Of a stretch of 64,000 nt of DNA, positions 35,055-47,065 are shown one piece after another. Numbering within the stretch: position 1 is the first letter of the stretch; every line of letters begins with the position of its first letter. Under the pieces are notes generated by a model that was not told the DNA's origin, made no database searches, and was given only the letters and a program-made list of their open reading frames with translations. The position numbers were made by a program, and so were the translations under genes. Source of the stretch: Otis tarda (taxonomy: Eukaryota; Chordata; Aves; Otidiformes; Otididae); NCBI GenBank assembly GCA_026413225.1, contig CM048557.1, positions 61,928,987 to 61,992,986 of the forward strand, written 5' to 3'.

Positions 35055-35189
35055 CCCCAGTCTGGACAGTGACCCCGCGGTGGTGGTGCCCGAGCAGCAG
35101 GATGGCCCGGCCGAGGGTGCACATCCCACATCCCAGAAACAAAGGGCCTCTGAACCAGACCTCCAGCCAGAGGCAAGGATGTGTGGCTG
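35055..35189 (+). other. Weak candidate exon (unproven)
   Basis: A 135-base open segment between GGCTTCAG (weak pyrimidine tract) and CTG|GTGAGG. The open frame reads as a disordered, Pro/Gln/Glu-rich peptide (PSLDSDPAVVVPEQQDGPAE and on). The acceptor is poor and composition alone may explain the open frame. Confidence 0.12.
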
Positions 35190-37935
35190 GTGAGGACGAT
35201 GCTGTCCTCGGCCATGCAGGGCAGAGAGAGCCCTGGGAATTGTGCTGAATCAGTCTGGAGCCAGCACACAATCGCTCACAGCATGGTATTTCATTAGAGT
35301 CATTTACTTTCATTAAAACAGGTTGGTGAGCAGCAGGACTTCCCAATCAGTCCATTTCTGGGTAGGCTCGTGAAGTCCTTCATTTTACTGGCATTAATTA
35401 TCCACAGCTTGCTGCGCAGGGTGTTACAAACACGAGCCTTTGGAGGTGGGGACCTGCACTGAGAGGCTTTTGAAGAGGAGATTCAGGGCATTTGTGTGCA
35501 GGGGGATGCAAGCGAGCCTGGCAGCACGATACAGCACAGCACGGACTGCGCAGAGAGAGGAGCAGGGAGACCCAAAACAAAGCCCGCCTTCGCGGGGAGA
35601 TGCTCCCCTTGGGTGCAGCAGGGCTACGACCTGGCTGTGCGGCTTCTGATCCTACAGCCTGCAAAGCCTGCGCTGATCTGGGGCCTCTGCATAGCGGCTG
35701 CCGGGCGGATGGGTCTGCTCTTGGTCGCTAGCGTCATGCAAGTCTTGCAAAGCTGAGCTGGGCAGTGCCTGAGCTCCTTGTGTTGCAGCTCTCCAGTAAT
35801 AAACTGGGAACTGTAGGGCATGCACTTTGCAGGGGAGTTTTGAGGTGAAATCCATCAAAACTTGGGGTACTTCTCAAAGGAGACCATGTAAATCCCATCT
35901 GTATTTTCTGAATTGTGTTTAATTTGATTCAGGCGTTGTCTGATCATGACATCATTTTCAGAGAGAAGTCAGTGTAACATAAGATATTTCCTTGTCAGGA
36001 CAAGCTCCAGCTGCTGATCTTGTGTACCCTGGTCCTGGGGACTGGTGTGTTCCAGCTGTACCAGCAATATGACCCTTTTCACAGTGGGGTTAACAGATCC
36101 CACCTGAAATCTGTATGGATCTGTTGTAAAAGTGGTAGGCGATATCCTTTGATCTGTCTGAAGTTCCTTGCCATTTCCCTGCTTTCCTGGTTGCTAATCT
36201 GTCCCTCACCTGGTAGCCAAATGATCCCTTTGCCAGAGTTCCCGGGTGAGTCCATTAACGATGTAAATCCCCCTCTGTGAATCAAGCACACAACCATCTG
36301 ATCCTGCTCCTGCCGGATTTAGCTTTGGTTTTGTCAATGGTTTGTCATGGAGCAGAGTCAGGCCACTCTGAGCATCAGACCAGTCACCCCAGTACTGCCC
36401 CTTAATCATCACCCAACAAAGCAGATTAATGCCTCTCCCTTTCTCCCTCATCCACTCCGCGCCTCCCCTCACTAAGAGCTTCTGAGCAGCTGACTTTAGC
36501 ATAATGCAGTGATCCAAATGTAAGCAGACACAGCGGGATTTACTGGAAGATGTCGTCTCTCACAATCCATTATTTATAACAGTGCTTTATGATTAAACCT
36601 GAAGCCATTAGAATGGTGAAAGCTCAGGCTGGGACAATGTCAGCTCACTGAGACACACGTGGGCATGGCCATACCAGAAAAAAACACATTTCCCTGCAGT
36701 GTCTATGGGGATATATAGGGAAAGGCTGAGCAAGCAAACAAGATGAGAGTGTAAGGCCGAAGGGACTGATTCTGATCTTGTGGGAAGGCACCACAATTTG
36801 TGTGGGTAGCGCTAGGGCTGCCTGCTGAGGCCAGCTTGTCTGCACAGACCTGGCTGGGGGTGCGGCAGCATCCTCCTTCTCCCCAGCCTGGCCTGGATGC
36901 GGGTGCTCTCTGAGGAGGTGGACCAAGCCCCTTTAGCACATTCACGGCCTGGTGTCCTCCCCAAACCCCAGCCCCAGAAGCGAGCTCTGCAACCCTCCAT
37001 CCCATACGGAAGTATGCAAAAGCCTAACGCTTAATCCTTCTGCTGCTGCTGCATGTACAGAGAGCTCCTCACCACATGTGGGTCTGAGGAACCCTGCTGT
37101 GAATCTGTCAGTCATAGCTGGCAACTACAGCAAATATTCTGGCAGCACTATTGGTAATATCCAGAGAATGCAAGATGCATCTAAGTCTTGGCAGATCTGA
37201 ATCTACAGCCCTCAATGGATGAAGGACTGCCTGCATGTTCGCATCCTGACTGTGCTCACCTGCCTTCACGCTCAGGCCAGTGGAACCTTGTGGTAGTTTG
37301 GGTATAGCTGCTGCTACAGCTGCTGCCCGAGTGGGACCACAAAGCAAAATGTGCCTCCCGGAGTACTTCTGCTTGGTCATCGCCCTACCACACCTCAGTG
37401 ATGCCATCCACACTACACATGGGTCTGTGTACTTGGAGGGGGGTCCAAAAACTTTACTGGGCTTCTCTTCAGCTGAACAGAACCTGCTCTGACCATTCAG
37501 GGTCAGTTTGTCAGAGCTTTCCTCTCCTGGAGAACTGTTCTTCCCATAGCCTCATCAACACAATTGCATGGGTCATTGGCTGTTCACAAGCGAAGAAAAT
37601 ACTCTTAGTGTAGACTGATGAAGGCTTTTCCATCCCATCTAGCACGGGGTATCATCTCCCAGGTGGAGCAGGGCTCTCAGCCAGCATTTGCTTTATTTAG
37701 GTGAAAGCAGAGAAGGTCCCAGAGGAGACTTAAAAATAAGCCTCTCCAAGCCTTCTTCATGCACGGCTGCTCTCAGCACCAGCGAGTCAGAGGCACGGGG
37801 TGCTTTATCCCACCCCGCACCGCTGCCAAGAGGAGCTTCGTCCAGCAGTGGGACTGAGTGGTGGGGACTTCCCAGAGGAGCTGGAAAGGGTGTGGGAGTG
37901 CAGGGGGAGGAAGGAAGAACTGCGGCTTTTCACTC
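35190..37935. other. No gene seen
   Basis: GC-richer anonymous sequence with overlapping open frames on both strands (for example 121 codons minus at 34981-35346 and 103 codons minus at 36206-36517). No domains were recognised. CpG density is mildly raised around 35510-35740. Confidence 0.5.
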
Positions 37936-38010
37936 TGTCATGGTTTAACCCTGACAAGCAGCAAGCATAGAAAGTGTTACGAAGAAAATTAACTCTATAC
38001 CAGCCAAATC
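37936..38010 (+). mobile_element. LTR-like scrap of an avian endogenous retrovirus, internally deleted
   Basis: It begins TGTCATGGTTTAACCC, the terminal sequence I associate with a common avian ERV LTR. About 45 bases later it has GAAAATTAACTCTATACCAG, close to the other end of such LTRs (AAAATTAACTCTATCCCAGCC). Real LTRs of this kind are several hundred bases, so most of the middle would be missing. No gag, pol or env-like frame is nearby. It would be a dead remnant of a solo LTR. Confidence 0.4.
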
Positions 38011-39468
38011 CTCTCTCTGTCTTCTCTCCAGCACATAATCTTGCCGAATGAGGAGAGACAGCCAAGTAGAGTGGAAAGGAAGAATAAAGGGAAAGGCCCT
38101 TTTTTCTCCTCTGAGAGTACAAGGGCTCGCATCTGTAGAGCAGAGCTGCCATACCCTCAGCTCTAGCAGAAGAGCTCATCTTCATCGGCTGTGTTGGCTC
38201 CACACCAGACATAGCAGGAACAGTTTTTCAATGTCTTTCAAAAATGTTTGCAATGATGCTCTCCAGAGCCATCCCTCCATTATCCCTTGCTTTGACTCCT
38301 TCCTCACCCAGGAGCCGACAATGAACTGCTTCATGTGCAAGCAGGGGCCAAAGGCCAGAGACTTCCAAACTCGGAAAAGAGAATTATTTTCTCCACCAAA
38401 GAAACCAGAGAGGGGAAAAAAACCAACATACAAACTCAACAAAACCCCATGCTGGCAGCAGTTTGCCAGAGCAGTGAAATCAGGGATCCCTCTACGGTAA
38501 GCGTAATACCATACCAGCATGGCATCTTTCTCCGTTGCTGGAGTAGGAGCTGTGACTCCATCACAGATTTCTCATAGCCAGCTTCACAGCTCAAGCTGCA
38601 GAGCTGCGATTTTTATGTCTGCCACTTCTAGTTCAGCCCAGAGTAGAGGATATTTCAGTCATCCTTGCTTTTGTTGGATATGCCTTACTTTATGGGCCTT
38701 AACTCTGCTCCAGCTTCACCAGGAATAGGATCAGGGTCAATATGTTCAGTTCCCAGCACTGGGCAGAGTCTGTTGTTGCTTTTTTAAAAATCAAAAAAGT
38801 TCCTTTCCCTCTAGCCAGAGCCACAGGCTAAGAGTGCATAGAAAGGCTCAGAAAAAAAAATGAGAAGGCCGGAGAGCACAAAGTGCAGAAATCAATGTGC
38901 TTCTGGGCACAGTCTCACCATCTTATAGAAGAAGCCATCTGAGCTCTGCTTCTAGGTCCCCTTTCTGTCCTCAGTCACTCTGAGTGAAGCAAGATGAGGT
39001 TTTCATGTAATTTTTGCTGAGAATCTCAAGCTGCCCCATCACTGCAGCATCTGAACTCACTTGGTCCCTTCCAGGAAGCCAAAGGGGAAATCCCACCCTT
39101 GCCCAAGCACCCTTTCCATTATGAATGGGATCATTAGGTGCCACAGGCCCCAGGTGCCAGGAACAGCTCTCCAGTGAGGATTTCATCAGTGGCTTGCCAG
39201 CCCAGGTAAAAAACACCAGCGCTGGTATGGTGATGTAGTTCTGGTATGGCTCCTCAGAGACCAGGGCTGGGACACAGCTGGGACTGGGGTTGTGCCCACG
39301 CTATGCCATAGGTTGGTCTGCGGCTCTTCACCATCAGAGCCCACGTCGTTTGGAACAGGAGACCTGTTTGGACACCACAGATCCCTTCCGATCTTGTGCC
39401 CGACCTTCTCTCCGGGGGAATCCCCAAGCTGACAGCAGAGGAGCTCAGCATCAGTGTAGCGGCTGAAT
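38011..39468. other. No gene seen
   Basis: Anonymous sequence. Frames up to 150 codons (38048-38500, plus) overlap minus-strand frames and contain low-complexity Lys-rich segments; no family recognised. Confidence 0.5.
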
Positions 39469-39486
39469 TCTATTTTATTTTATTTA
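39469..39486. repeat. (TTTTA)n short tandem repeat
   Basis: About three units of TTTTA (CTATTTTATTTTATTTACA). Simple sequence. Confidence 0.85.
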
Positions 39487-39529
39487 CACATCACTCATGC
39501 AGCGGTGGACTCCTTCAGCTCACCTTCCC

Positions 39530-39580
39530 ATCAATGTAAATTAGGAGTGGCAACACTGCAGTCCAGTGAGATAAACATAG
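39530..39580. repeat. Scrap of an old amniote interspersed repeat
   Basis: CAATGTAAATTAGGAGTGGC, then AACACTGCAGTCCAGTGAGA, parallels the pattern AGTGTAAATCAGGAGTAACTCCACTGAAGTCAGTGGA. It is the fourth scrap of this type in the window and is diverged; family name uncertain. Confidence 0.35.
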
Positions 39581-42500
39581 GATGAGTAGCAGAGTCCCTT
39601 GTATTTCCTTATCTCACTGCTGTGACCTTGCTGCTGAAATGTAACCTCAATCCATCATGTCTGGAGAAAAAATTCCTTTACCAAACTTCAGGCCTGGAGT
39701 CTGTCAGTCCCTGGTGACCAGGGTTAGGAGATTACTTCATGCTATCTGACCTCTGACACTAATTTAAGGGCTCGTCTACAGCTACCAGTATTTATAACTT
39801 TTTAATATTTTTATATATTTATACTTGTGCTTTCATCTGCCTGGCTGTAATATTAATAAGTGAGAAAAAATACCAGCTTTGTTAAAACAGCTGCCTCGTC
39901 GGGGCACATACACAACGGGCATAGTGGGGAGACATTTTTTCTGCGCTTCTGTCAGATTCCATTGGTACCACCTTATCTTACACCAGTCCAGCGGGCTGTA
40001 CTCTCCTCAGAAAGCACCAGACTGGAAGCGCAGCTTACAGCTCTGACTTGGGGTCCAGTCAGAAAGCTCACAAAGCAGGCAAGGTTTTATCCTTCTCAGC
40101 AGGAGAATGTGTGGCCTCCTAAAATGAGGACACTGTGAGAGCCAAATAAATTCTCTGTTGATTTCAGCTTGATTCTGCCTATAATAAGCACCAAAAGCGA
40201 GCTTGTACCTCATGGTGTAACCACCTAATCTAGCTGCCACTGTCTAATTCCAAGCTTGTTGGCGCAAACAGGTGACACCAGACTGTTCTGCCCCTGTGCT
40301 ACTGCAGAAAATATCAGATTGGATTGAGGGCACTTGGATTACATTTGAGGCCGCTGATCTTGTTGGATTCCTGGTACCAAGGAAACTGAATAGCAATAAA
40401 TGGGAAGGACATGAGGAACGATTCAAGGTGGGGAATGAAAGAGGGTTTTACAGTCACAAATGGTGGGGAGAGGGTGACTGAGGAACAAGGAGGCATTATT
40501 TGTTATACATGAGAGCTGAAGGTGCGCGGTGAAAAGAGCAAGTAGCAGATTTGTTTTAAAATAAACAAGGGGAAGTACTTGTTCACACAATGCATAACTG
40601 AACCATGACTCATTGTTGCAGGATGTTGTGGAGGCCAAAAGCCTACACAGGTTTAGACAAACTCAGGGAAAATAAGTCAATTGAGAGCCGTTAAATAAGA
40701 TACCTCAGATGCTACCTATAGCTCACAGTCTCTAAAGCACTTGTTGCTGGGAATTAGGCTGGGGTGGGATAAGCAGGGAATAGGTAACTCCATACTTGCC
40801 GTGTTTCCTACCTCTTCCCCCAGGAATCTACTTCTTGTCGGTGTCAGCAGGAAGATTCTGCTAGATGGACTTTCTGACTTTGCAGGCATTTATGTTTTGC
40901 AACAAAAGCTCATTTCTGACACAAATTGTGGTCATATTGATGGCAGGCCTATGAGGAAGATTGCTTTGAGGGGGTCTGGAGTGTGTGCAGGATGTGCACG
41001 CACGCCTCTGGTACTGAATAAATCAATGGTCAATTATGCATCTGAGCATGGGAGTGCCATTACTCATTGGCTTTGCTTCCAGGCTGTGCGATAGACGGTT
41101 GTGAGCAAAATCACAGCTGGTGAGTGCTGCTTTTGTCACGTACTTGGTGTTTTGCTGTGAAGGTGAAAGGCACAGTGCTCAGTCAAAGACCAGGGTCCAG
41201 CTAGTTTTGCTGCTCGCTTTTCTTCTAAGAGGTGAGTGAAGGAAAGAAAATACAAAAGGCTATTTAAATAAATCATCTATAGCAGGCTGCCTAAATACAG
41301 GGCTGACGTCTCACTGCTGGAAAGCCATGGTCTGACAGCCCCAGCAGTAGATGGAGCCGATGGCTCCCACACCCACCTGCGCCCATCTCTTGTAGGGCAG
41401 CAAGCGGCCTGGATGTGACCTTGGAAGTTTCTGCTCTGCAGCTTGTAGGAACTCATGTGGTTCCCTCACACCATGGCTAATCCTTGCTGTGACTCCTATC
41501 AGTCTGTGGCCCACCAATGACCTCAGAAATGTCTGGGCAGAGCACTCACCGGACCCTCATAGCAGTTTTGGATAGCCTGGTTTTCCTCTCGCATCTCTGT
41601 CTGCTGGCTGGGCCTCTAAAGCACAGAGGGGTTAAAGTCATTAGATCTCAAATTGGTAAGGAGGTTCTTGTTCCCATCCACTGCTCAGCCTCTCATGAAG
41701 ATCGCTTCAAATTTCATCTTTGTGTCTATTTAATCTACCTAATCAAGTCCATAAGTCCCTGTAAAGCTTTTATATCTGAAGATGGCTCTGCCTGCACGGA
41801 AGGAAAGGGGGGATTTGCAACTGGGTTTGAGAGACAGTGAGAATTACAAAACTGCTGCTTTTATTCTCCAAAACCAACTTCATCTAAGTGGATCCAAGTC
41901 CCCACTGCAAAGTCTGAGTACATAACACCAGGGAATGGTGGCCAGGTAAGTGCAGAGTAAATAATATTATAACCACAGAAGAGAGTAAGCGGCTAATATT
42001 GTACAAAACACGAACATCCCTGCAAAGCAGGCAGGCCTTCAGCTGTGAAAAGCGTTTTATTTCTGAATTTCAGACAGAGAGTGAGGTGGAGAGACCTGAA
42101 TGTCAAAGAAGATGTGAATAGGTAAAACCCAGGGGCCAAGCCTGAGAACATGAGCAAATACCACAGCAAGGTGGCTCTTCTGCCACAGAAATAAGTCTTC
42201 GCCATTGTAGTAGTGATCTGTAGTAAAACATTTTCTCCTTTCTCTTTGCCTTGGCTCATTGGATGGAGATTAGCTGAACCATCCAGTTCTGAAAACATGG
42301 AAAATTTGTGTTTTTTCCTGTGGATCACTCGCTCTTGGCCTTATGTGTAGAAAAGGGATATGCCCATGTTTGATCTGGCTTGTTTCTCTGACAATTCTCT
42401 GAGAATATTATAGAAATTGGATCTGGTCATGTTCCCCCCTAAAACTGGGAAAGTTACTGGATCAGTCATATGAAAGCAGCTGTACAAATTAGCTATCAGC

Positions 42501-44867
42501 TGCTAAATGTTTGGCAGCCTGGACAGTGCAAGTATCAATCAAGTTAGTGATTTGGTGTCTTGCTCATTCTGCTAGATTAATGAAAAAAGAAAAAACCAAA
42601 TTGCTTTGCTCATGAAGAAAACCACCAGAAGTCATCTTCTCACTACTTGGGTTGCTCTGTGCCTAAGGAGACCTTGCTAGCGTTTTGTTTGCAAGTGCTG
42701 TGTTGTGGAATTATGGCTTATCTCCCCATGCTATCCGAGAAGGTGATTAGTTATGCAATATTTTGGCAAGATGAAACAAATTGCAGGAAACTGAGCTTTG
42801 ATGGATGGGAACTTTGGCTGACACTGGGTGGCACTGAGTCCATACTGAATCCCTCAGGTTTTAATTAAGGGGCCTTTTTGCTTCTTGTTCAATTTCCCTG
42901 CTTTAAACCATACGGAATTAACTGTCCTTGGACGAGGGAGGGATAAGGTGCAGAAACTCCACCAGCTTTGTGCTTTCCTTGTCCTGCCAGAGCTGACTCC
43001 TGAAAGGGATCACGGCTCTTGCTGTCAGCAGCCCCCTTCTCCAGGCACTACGAACTGCTGCACTGAGTCCCAGCCTTTGAGTCTTTAAAACAAGAAAATA
43101 GTTAAAGAAAACCCCTATGTCATCAACAAATAGAAGTACTACATTTTCTTGGGCAATTTGTATCTGAAAAAGGAGCCCTGCTCCAGGACTGAGCCTGTCC
43201 CAGCCACATGGTCCTGCTGCCATAGTGCTGCACATACACCTTGGCACCACAGCAAGGACACTGTCACCACCAGCCAGATTGGGGTTGAAGGACATTGAAG
43301 GGGAGAGGATGAGGGAGAACTGATTTTGGGGAATGTAACATCCCTTTTAGCTTTATGCCTTCTCCTGTATAAGAAATCCTCCTAAGGCACCAGTTCTACA
43401 ACCTTTGTTTTTATGCTGTTCCTACCAGCAGCTCCACAGAAGCCCCTCACAAAATATACACACTCACAGCGGTTTTGTTTGGGATGGTGTTGTTAAAAGT
43501 GAAATCCCTTATTCCACAACCAAAAAGATATTTGAGTTAAAGACAAATTACTTCAGCATTTGGGAAATACAAATGGGCTTAACCATCTTGTTGATCTGAT
43601 GGCCGCTCTGAAAAGACAGGATGGGGAGTTGTGAACCGCTTCTACCTCCCCCTTGTGACTTGCTGCCTCCAGACCCTGCTCACTTCAACACACTGAGAGC
43701 ATGAAAATCACAGGTAACAGTTTCAATGACTAGAACGTCATATGCTGGTATGTGAGAACCGTGCAAAGCCTCCAAAGACACCGTCTATAGCCACTTTTCA
43801 TCGCATCCAGCCATCTTGGGACTCCCCTGCGCTATGGGATGTGCAGATGTGCATGGTATGTCATCCCGTGAAGTCTTCAGGTTTGTTTCCTTAAGCTACA
43901 ATAAGACCCCTTTAGACTAGATCTATGTGGCTGTTCTTTCTTAATGGAAAAATAAAAAGCACTACATTACTCACGTTACTATTTTCTCCAGGTTCAAATC
44001 TAATTTGTTCTGCTTGGTAATGCAAAATTTCACAAATCTGAACTGGCTTGATTGCTTATCCAATTACATAATTGTTTCAGCTACAGAGAGCTAAATAAAG
44101 AGTTTCCAGAGACTTTTTTACTATGTTTAAGTAGGTTTTGAAGGGCTAGAATTTAACAGAGCTTTAAAAAAAAAAACCCTTATGCTTTGGAAGATGTTAA
44201 CTTTGGCTCCTAAAAGGGATTAGCCATAATACTAAACACATGCTATCATAACTCAGGAAAACAGAGACACACAGACTCTTTTTTTCAGTGATTTTGGACA
44301 TTGTCTCCCTGTGTAACTTTATACATAAATAAGAATTCTTTCTCTCTCACCCCACCCAAGCATTTTTAACATTGTCTCTGGAAAGAGTTTCCTTAAACAC
44401 TTTAAGGAAGCTGCTTCTTCTCCAAAGACTTTTTCCTGCCTCTCTCCTTAAATCAAGAACTTGGGTGGCCTCTTTTCTGATAAAGGGTGTCAGCCCTGTG
44501 AGCTTTGGGGTTTCAGCTCTTTCCCTGAGCATCTGTCCTGGCTTATGTCTGCACACGTGGTGAATGAAGCAGGTGCTCTAGAAAGACTCCAGGAGAAAAT
44601 GTTACGCCAGCAATGTTCCCGTAGCAATAACTGCAATGAGCAGAACTACCTTGGCAGCAGCACTTATGAGCACTTTTGATCCAGAGACTGCTGCATTTTT
44701 TAAATTGCTGGTTTAGGAATGTTTTGGAGCCCAGGTAGCTCTGAGAATGCCCCAATAATCTCCGTGCGGTTGCTCCTCACTCTAGTAGGGCACAACTGGG
44801 ACAGTGGGTCGCTGTCCCTCTCAATTGCACTGACCTATCGTTGAATCAAAAAGGTTTGAGAGCAGAA
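39581..44867. other. No gene seen
   Basis: A long anonymous stretch. Open frames (117 codons plus at 40741-41094; 107 codons plus at 41517-41840; 125 codons minus at 42918-43295) show no domain or family resemblance. AT-rich words cluster at 39800-39860 and 44040-44180, and an A-run lies near 44166-44176. No repeat family was recognised with confidence. Confidence 0.5.
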
Positions 44868-45295
44868 AAGATAGGTAGGGGTCTGGAGCATATGATGTAC
44901 AGAGAGGGACTGAGGGAACTGGGCTTGTTCATCCTTACAAAGAGAAAGCTGAGGGCAATTTACTGGTGTCTTCAACTACTTGTGTCCCCAACTTGTGGGA
45001 GAGTATTGGAAGATGCAGCTTGACTCTTCTTGGAGGTGCACAGTAATAGGACAAAAAGCAACAGGCACAAGTAGGAGAGTGAGAAACTCAAGCCATATAA
45101 GGCAAAAAAAAAATTTTACTATGAGGACAGGCAAGCACTGGGCAAGCAGGTTGCCCAAAGGATGGGAAATCTCCAAGTAAAAACTTGGATGAGGCCCTGA
45201 GCAACCCATGTTGTTGGTCCTGCTTCGAGTGAAGAGCTAGATTAGGTGCCAGCTAGAGGTTCCTTCCAACCTGAATTTTCAATATTTCTATGATT
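44868..45295 (+). mobile_element. CR1 LINE fragment (sense), strongly decayed
   Basis: The DNA follows the last ~430 bases of CR1: GGTCTGGAGCATATGATG, GAGGGACTGAGGGAACTGGG, AGAGAAAGCTGAGGGCA, GATGAGGCCCTGAGCAACC and GAGGTTCCTTCCAAC, ending near TTTCTATGATT. In pieces of different frames it still encodes the end of the CR1 ORF2 protein: LEHMMYREGLRELGLF, then HIRQKKNFTMRTGKHW. Indels and frameshifts separate these pieces, so it makes no product. Divergence is much greater than in the 51 kb copy, implying an older insertion. Confidence 0.8.
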
Positions 45296-46975
45296 TCTCA
45301 TGTATTGTTGCTTTCTGTTTTCTTCTGTGCTAGTGGCTTTGTGTGGCTGTGCCTAGTTGTTTTTTTTCTGAAACCTGCATTAAAAACAATTTTGGCTGGC
45401 TCAGTTTTGAAATCTACTGGATGATGATTTTGGGATCCAGGAAAAGTGGTCATTTTTTTTACCTTTACAGATGTATAATTTATAAATCATGACTTGCTTG
45501 TTTCATTGATTTTCCAATCTCTAAGACCTTCTGTTTTGATACTACAGCAGCCAAAAAATTCTTACGATGAGTGTTACACTGGTTGGTAAGAAGCAAGGAG
45601 GCAGAGTCACACACTAGTAGAGATGCATGGAGCAGTTTCATTAATTGTGCTTTCATAGGTGGAGTTCTTTCTATGGTAGTATAGTTCTTCCTTTCAATTA
45701 CTCAGTACACTGTCAAACGTGAAGATAGGGATCTTGAGTCATCTCTTTTGACTTAGTAATACCAGTGGTCTAATCCAGCAGAATATCAAAAGCACTGAAA
45801 GGTAGACCTGAGGAGGAGTCTTGTCTCACAGAAGTTAGGGGGAAGAAGAGAATTAAAATGGACTGCCAATATTGCATCAAGTCAAGAAGGGAAGGCCAGG
45901 TCCCTTCTGAAAAGAAACCGTACAAGATTCACTCACCTTTTCTGCTTTCATTGGTATGAAATAGGCAAACGTCCCTATACCTTTTTCTACATAAACATTT
46001 CCACTGAAGTCAATATGACGATATAGCAGCATGAGTTATCCCCATGCTTGCCAAGTACTTTGATATCCTTGGAAAACAAGCCTGTAGATGTTTTAGCCAT
46101 TATTAATTAATATGATTATTGATTCTTGTAAAATACTGTCTATGTGGAATACTCTAATGTCACTCTTTAAGTGGTACAGTATTGCAACATATACTTGCAA
46201 TATGAAACAGAACGCGGTTTGCATTTGTCAGCCCAGGCACGTATGCACACATAGTGACACAAACATATACAGAGCAAGTGGTACCTATGGTCCAGCCATC
46301 TGTCCTTCCTACCCTGACTTCAGGGGAACAAAGGTAATATTCAGGAACCTCAAGTGATTTTACTGGGCATTGAAAATGTCAATAACAGAAGAACTGATTG
46401 GCCAAAGAGACAAGTCAACAGTAATTTGTTAGCTCAATCTGATGACTAACAACTCCTCCTAGTGCTCATACAGTGAACGAATTAATAAATTATATAATTC
46501 CCTATAAAGATTGCACAACATAATTTGGTTCAGGCTGTAGACGTGTGGTTTTTGTTGGCTGCATTCAGCCAACACATTTCAGCATTCCTGCAGCACTACG
46601 AGCTCAGCAGTTGAAGGAAGTGTCTCATTATCACAGCAATGTGTGCCCATAGCTACCATCAGTGCTGGGTCTTTGGGCTCCTTATACGAAGAGCAAGCCC
46701 TCAATGTATAAGCCAGGATCACCAGGTTGCTAGGGGAAGTGCAGAAAGAATTGTATCACCCACATGCACTGATGAGGCTCTTTCCTAGAGCTACCAGCCT
46801 GGGCCCCCATCTACTTGGGATCCATATTCTGCACCCCATCAAGAGAGGGACCTCAGCACTTTCCTTCATCGGAATAAAATCCACTCTTTTATTTCAAAAC
46901 ATGGGAGATAGCATCATACTGAGGAAGGTGTTTATGCAAACTCTTCTGTGAGGGGCGTTCAGAGCATTTAAGACA
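45296..46975. other. No gene seen
   Basis: Anonymous, mildly AT-rich sequence. No recognised repeat or gene. Confidence 0.55.
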
Positions 46976-47065
46976 TGGGGCACCCAGTATCAGTCTCTGT
47001 CTAGTGGCTGGGACAATTACTTAGACTTTCAACCTGACTTTCACCCTCTATTCCTGGGGCTATCT
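46976..47065 (+). repeat. Possible MIR-type relic (sense), weak
   Basis: CTAGTGGCTGGGACAATTAC, then TTAGACTTTCAACCTGACTT and TCACCCTCTATTCC, loosely follow MIR GTGACCTTGGGCAAGTCACTTAACCTCTCTGTGCCTCAGTTTC. Similarity is near the limit of recognition. Confidence 0.2.
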
